In this document: one piece after another, positions 6,713 through 9,377 of the stretch | Layout of the letters: every line of letters starts with the position of its first letter | Numbering within the stretch: the first letter of the stretch is position 1 | NCBI GenBank assembly: GCA_019420345.1 | Contig: JAHZHI010000037.1 | Coordinates: 1 to 9,377 of the forward strand | Direction of reading: 5' to 3' | Source: Peptococcaceae bacterium | GTDB taxonomy: Bacteria; Bacillota; Peptococcia; Peptococcales; Peptococcaceae | Length of the DNA: 9,377 bases | The notes under the pieces: generated by a model | The model's input: the letters and a program-made list of their open reading frames with translations, nothing else | Told to the model about the DNA's origin: nothing | Database searches by the model: none | Position numbers and translations under genes: made by a program

Positions 6713-7117
6713 TTACGCTTTATAACGGAAGAAGTGGCAGCCAAACGCCAAGCCAGCAAGCGCCAATGCGGTGCCCAGGCCTGTGTAGAAAATGGCGATA
6801 AAAGCATCCGGCATGAGATGGCAGACACGAATGGTGATCCCACCCGTCATCATCACAGCCATGATGCAGAACGAACGGGCATCGAAGAAATGCCAGAAAT
6901 ACTGCCGTTCTTCGGCGTAGGCACGGATGCGGCCCGAATGCTTGCCAACCAGGCCGCGGAACATGCGCCAAAACAGAACGAACACCACTACAGAGCCTGC
7001 TGCCGCCAAGAGCGACAAATGCCCCACATATGCCGACACGCCAATGCGCACAATATTGAAGCCAGCCGCCAGCCAAACCAGCGCTGCCAACAGCAGCAAT
7101 GTTCTCTTCTTAACCAT
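6713..7117 (-). CDS. Four-helix membrane protein under TetR control, function unknown
   Basis: A 134-residue integral membrane protein with about four hydrophobic segments (roughly 7-24, 33-52, 82-98 and 104-126) and a charged loop in between (about 53-80, RIRAYAEERQYFWHFFDAR). It has no transporter signature. It resembles small uncharacterised membrane proteins of Bacillota with a GLGTALALAG-type last helix, but I cannot name the family. The ATG at 7115-7117 has a modest GAGG (7125-7128) 7 nt upstream. It follows tetR on the same strand after 78 nt, which hold a tetR terminator and a second copy of the tetR operator. It is therefore the likely target of that regulator. It may be a small efflux or envelope-stress protein, but that is a guess. 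Confidence 0.82.
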   Translation of the reverse strand: MVKKRTLLLLAALVWLAAGFNIVRIGVSAYVGHLSLLAAAGSVVVFVLFWRMFRGLVGKHSGRIRAYAEERQYFWHFFDARSFCIMAVMMTGGITIRVCHLMPDAFIAIFYTGLGTALALAGLAFGCHFFRYKA

Positions 7118-7135
7118 AAGAATCCCTCGCTCTCA

Positions 7136-7163
7136 AAAATGAACTTCGTTCATATTCGTTCAA
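7136..7163 (-). promoter_or_regulatory. TetR operator upstream of the membrane-protein gene
   Basis: ATGAAC-TTC-GTTCAT (7139-7153) is a perfect palindrome. The 18 bases 7136-7153 match the site upstream of tetR except at one base. A further half-site TTCGTTCA follows 10 bp on (7145-7152 and 7155-7162), so three half-sites lie one helical turn apart. It is 22 nt upstream of the gene's start codon. I could not identify a convincing promoter next to it. Confidence 0.75.
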
Positions 7164-7187
7164 ACAAAAGCCCGCCGCACGACGGGC
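7163..7187 (-). terminator. Probable weak terminator after tetR
   Basis: On the minus strand GCCCG (7183-7187) pairs with CGGGC (7170-7174) and is followed by TTTTGTTT. The stem is short, so some read-through into the membrane-protein gene is plausible. Confidence 0.55.
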
Positions 7188-7195
7188 AAACACAC

Positions 7196-7753
7196 TCAAT
7201 AAATACAACTGCCAATCAGCGCCAGCAAAGCGGCATCTTCTCCGCTGCCGCGCCGCTGTTGCATGATGGCAAGCTGCAGCACATAATCAACAAACGCTTC
7301 TTTGGACAAGGCGCCTTCAAAAACGCCTGCACGCACCTGGGTGTCTGCGTCCAGTGCGGCCAGCATCTTTTCACGCAGCAATGCGAAGCAGCGCGCCATC
7401 AGGGCGCGGCCAGACTCTTTTTCACCAGCTGCGAACGACAGCGCATGCACCGAGAAAAATCCCGGATGACGTGCATTACCATCTGCCAAGGCAGCAAGCA
7501 GTGCTGCGGCACAGTCGGCGAAACTGCTGTAAGCCGGTGCCGCCGTGAAAGGCCGGAAAATTTCCGTCCAGACACTTTCAATCGTTGTGCCTACCAGGGC
7601 GCCCTTTGAAGGGAAATAATTATAAATCGATCCCACTGCAACCCCACAGGCCGCGGCCACCGAGCGCATGGTCAATGCACCAGTGCCTTTTTCCAGCAGC
7701 AACGCCCGCGCCGCCGCGAGGATTTCTTCTTCCGATGTCACCGTCTTGTTCAT
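7196..7753 (-). CDS. TetR/AcrR-family transcriptional regulator
   Basis: A 185-residue one-component repressor. The N-terminal TetR domain occupies residues about 5-50, with the helix-turn-helix LTMRSVAAACGVAVGSIYNYF at 27-47, including the hallmark G-S-I-Y-N-Y-F recognition helix and FPSK just after. The rest is an all-helical ligand-binding and dimerisation domain that identifies no ligand. The start chosen is ATG at 7751-7753, because GGAGG lies 5 nt upstream. The longer frame from an ATG at 7781-7783 has no ribosome binding site and begins inside the operator palindrome. The operator straddles the predicted transcription start, so autorepression is likely. A second operator precedes the downstream membrane-protein gene. 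The divergent ATPase gene may be out of reach, since its promoter is about 115 bp from the operator. Confidence 0.92.
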   Translation of the reverse strand: MNKTVTSEEEILAAARALLLEKGTGALTMRSVAAACGVAVGSIYNYFPSKGALVGTTIESVWTEIFRPFTAAPAYSSFADCAAALLAALADGNARHPGFFSVHALSFAAGEKESGRALMARCFALLREKMLAALDADTQVRAGVFEGALSKEAFVDYVLQLAIMQQRRGSGEDAALLALIGSCIY

Positions 7754-7765
7754 ACCTACCTCCGC

Positions 7766-7783
7766 AAAATGAACCTCGTTCAT
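7766..7783 (-). promoter_or_regulatory. TetR operator at the tetR transcription start
   Basis: ATGAAC-CTC-GTTCAT (7769-7783) is a perfect palindrome that extends one base on each side (AATGAAC...GTTCATT). With a predicted start near 7782 it covers +1 and the early leader, a usual place for a repressor site. It shares 17 of 18 bases with the copy at 7136-7153. Confidence 0.8.
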
Positions 7784-7788
7784 TATTT

Positions 7789-7817
7789 ATGATACACCCT
7801 TTCCAGCCATTTGGCAA
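7789..7817 (-). promoter_or_regulatory. Promoter of tetR
   Basis: On the minus strand TTGCCA (7812-7817) and TATCAT (7789-7794) are 17 bp apart. Transcription should start near 7782, inside the operator. Confidence 0.65.
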
Positions 7818-7860
7818 GAGCCAATCCATACCAGGCGCTTATTTTCCCTGCCAGCCGCGT

Positions 7861-7937
7861 TTATTGAAAAGTCACGATTTTCTTTCCTATTTTTTATTGA
7901 AAAGTCATGATTTTTACCATAAAATGTTATTGAAAAG
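7861..7937 (+). repeat. Three direct repeats at exact 33-bp spacing before the ATPase gene
   Basis: TTATTGAAAAGT begins at 7861, 7894 and 7927, exactly 33 bp apart (about three helical turns). The first two copies continue with CAYGATTTT and differ at only one base over 21. The third keeps only the first 12 bases. The middle copy supplies the -35 box of the ATPase promoter, the first lies upstream of it, and the third covers the expected transcription start. This arrangement suggests an array of protein-binding sites on one face of the helix. The binding protein is unknown. Confidence 0.85.
7897..7925 (+). promoter_or_regulatory. Promoter of the DUF4143 ATPase gene
   Basis: TTGAAA (7897-7902, inside repeat 2) and TAAAAT (7920-7925) are 17 bp apart, with a start expected near 7932 inside repeat 3. 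AGAGGAG (7944-7950) then serves as ribosome binding site, 8 nt before the ATG at 7959. Confidence 0.65.
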
Positions 7938-7958
7938 TTTTTGAGAGGAGTCCTGCCC

Positions 7959-9296
7959 ATGCTTTATCGGAAGATTGCTGCTGACATCGAACACCATCTG
8001 CGCACCACACCGGACAAAATTCTGCTCGTGGACGGTGCCCGTCAGGTTGGAAAAACCTTCATCATCCGCCACGTAGGCCAACAGCTGTTCACCCATTTTA
8101 TTGAGCTGAACATGGTCGAAGACAGCATCAGCGAGCGGCTATTTGCCAACACCCACAGCGTCGATGATTTCTATCTTCAGGTCAGCATGCTTGCTGGCGA
8201 CAAGATGCATGAGCGAGACAACACGCTGATCTTCATCGATGAAATTCAAGCCTATCCGCATCTTTTGACCTTGCTGAAATTTCTGCGCGAAGATGGCCGC
8301 TTCACGTTCATCGCCAGCGGCTCCTTGCTGGGCGTCACGCTGTCTCAAACGACATCCATCCCAATGGGGAGCATTCGAAAGCTGCAGATGTACCCGCTGG
8401 ATTTTGAAGAATTTCTCTATGCCAACGGCATGAACGCATTTGCGATCGCCGCATTGCGGCGTAAATTTGAAGCACGGGAAGCGTTGGACGAGGCCACTCA
8501 CAATAAAATGATGGATTTATTCCGCAAGTTTTTGCTCGTCGGCGGTATGCCGGATGCCGTCAACGCCTACCTAAATGAAAAAAACATCCAGCGCGTGCGC
8601 GACATCCAGCGGGAAATCCACGAATACTACATGATTGACGCCTCTAAATACGACGATGCACACAAATTAAAAATCCGACGCATTTATGAGATGATCCCAT
8701 CCAACCTCGAAAACAAGAAAAAGCGCGTCATCGTCAAAGACATCGAAGGAAAAAAAGGCAGAACCTTCGCCCACTATCAAGACGAATTTGACTACCTCGT
8801 CAGCGCTGGCATCGCTCTGGAGGTACGCGCCATTTCCACGCCGGTGTTCCCGCTCATTGAATCCAGCGGGAAAAATCTGCTCAAGCTTTATCTCAATGAT
8901 GTGGGCATTCTCTCCGGCATCCTCTACGGCAGCAACATCCGTGCCATCATGGACGACGAACGCAGCATCAACCTCGGTGCAGTATATGAAAGCGTAGTCG
9001 CCAGCGAACTCAGCGCCCATGGTTACCAGCTCTATTATTACGACAACCGCAGCAAGGGCGAAGTCGATTATCTCATTGACGACTACGACAGTCTGTCAGT
9101 GGTTCCGATCGAAGTCAAATCTGGCAAAGATTACTCCGTACACAGCGCCCTCAACGCCTTTGTCAAGAATGAACAATATCCCATCAAGCAGGCTTTTGTG
9201 CTATCCAACACGCGCGAAATCACCAGCAAAGGAAAAATCACCTATCTGCCTATCTATTTCATCCTGTTTTTCCAAAAGGACAAGCCTTTATTCTAA
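7959..9296 (+). CDS. AAA ATPase with DUF4143 C-terminal domain
   Basis: A 445-residue soluble protein of the AAA_14/DUF4143 family, full length. Walker A is GARQVGKT (26-33), Walker B is LIFIDEIQ (90-97, Asp94/Glu95), and FIASGS (117-122) is in the sensor-1 position. The C-terminal domain from about 190 starts with LLVGGMPDAV. It ends in a restriction-endonuclease-like fold pattern: Glu344/Glu350 in YESVVASEL, Asp370 in GEVDYLI, and Glu385-x-Lys387 in IEVKSGK. The family is widespread in anaerobes, often in many paralogs, and its cellular role is not established; nuclease activity is unproven. The start chosen is ATG at 7959, which has AGAGGAG 8 nt upstream. A TTG at 7941 would extend the frame by six codons but has no ribosome binding site. 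Composition is like its neighbours. It is a single-gene unit, divergent from tetR. Confidence 0.93.
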   Translation: MLYRKIAADIEHHLRTTPDKILLVDGARQVGKTFIIRHVGQQLFTHFIELNMVEDSISERLFANTHSVDDFYLQVSMLAGDKMHERDNTLIFIDEIQAYPHLLTLLKFLREDGRFTFIASGSLLGVTLSQTTSIPMGSIRKLQMYPLDFEEFLYANGMNAFAIAALRRKFEAREALDEATHNKMMDLFRKFLLVGGMPDAVNAYLNEKNIQRVRDIQREIHEYYMIDASKYDDAHKLKIRRIYEMIPSNLENKKKRVIVKDIEGKKGRTFAHYQDEFDYLVSAGIALEVRAISTPVFPLIESSGKNLLKLYLNDVGILSGILYGSNIRAIMDDERSINLGAVYESVVASELSAHGYQLYYYDNRSKGEVDYLIDDYDSLSVVPIEVKSGKDYSVHSALNAFVKNEQYPIKQAFVLSNTREITSKGKITYLPIYFILFFQKDKPLF

Positions 9297-9377
9297 CGCA
9301 AACAGCCGCCGTCTGTCGTTGCATTGATTAGCCCCCAGTCAAGTAGAAAGGGTAAATAACAAAAATCATTTTTCATC
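9297..9377. other. Non-coding tail of the window
   Basis: No gene is visible in these 81 bases. An imperfect hairpin (about 9298-9323, GCAAACAG with CTGTCGTTGC) follows the ATPase stop but lacks a T-run, so I do not call a terminator. The last bases are AT-rich, as at an intergenic region or the start of a promoter. Confidence 0.4.

Noticed and set aside
6641..7609. Plus-strand open frame of 322 codons across 6641-7609
   Set aside because: It crosses a strong bidirectional terminator, an operator and two minus-strand genes with good start signals. Its composition is that of antisense sequence.
7861..7937. The ATPase upstream repeats as a CRISPR array
   Set aside because: The repeats are only 12-21 bp with 12-bp gaps, and the third is truncated. 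They sit on promoter elements, and no cas gene is near.
3327..7937. The two 33-bp-period arrays as one repeat family
   Set aside because: They share the period and a GTCA-like element, but their sequences do not align convincingly in either orientation, so the equal period is probably coincidence.

Overview
The window looks like chromosomal DNA of a Gram-positive-lineage (Bacillota) anaerobe, probably a Clostridia- or Negativicutes-type gut organism. The basis is a surface protein with three S-layer homology (SLH) domains, strong AAAGGAGG ribosome binding sites, sigma-A-like promoters, many intrinsic terminators, and an iron-dependent alcohol dehydrogenase of the clostridial butanol-dehydrogenase type. 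Genus and species cannot be fixed from the sequence. Most of the window has mixed to GC-rich composition. The first two thirds of the surface-protein gene is clearly AT-rich.

Layout. 1-181: a hairpin and the promoter of the first gene. 182-3262 (+): a secreted 1026-residue beta-helix/InlB-repeat/SLH surface protein, closed by a terminator. 3327-3406: a degenerate 33-bp tandem repeat array that resembles the multi-repeat end of an IS21- or Tn7-like element; no transposase is present. 3464-6054 (-): a block read leftwards as a small membrane protein, an iron-dependent alcohol dehydrogenase (translationally coupled to it), and an EamA-family transporter. The last two are separated by a terminator hairpin. 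6307-6666 (+): a YgbA-like cysteine-rich small protein, divergent from that block. A bidirectional terminator (6666-6710) separates it from a leftward pair: a four-helix membrane protein (6713-7117) and, upstream of it, a TetR regulator (7196-7753). 7959-9296 (+): a DUF4143-type AAA ATPase, divergent from tetR and preceded by three direct repeats spaced exactly 33 bp apart.

How the genes work together. The best-supported regulatory unit is the TetR pair. Two nearly identical palindromes (17 of 18 bases) lie at the tetR transcription start and just upstream of the membrane-protein gene, so the regulator probably controls itself and that protein. The ADH and its coupled membrane protein share one good promoter. 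The remaining genes look independent, each with its own promoter or terminator. I see no tRNA, rRNA, CRISPR array or intact mobile element. The most unusual non-coding signals are the two unrelated 33-bp-period repeat arrays and the twin TetR operators. Several gene starts were set by ribosome binding sites rather than by the longest open frame: the EamA gene at 4452, tetR at 7753 and the ATPase at 7959.
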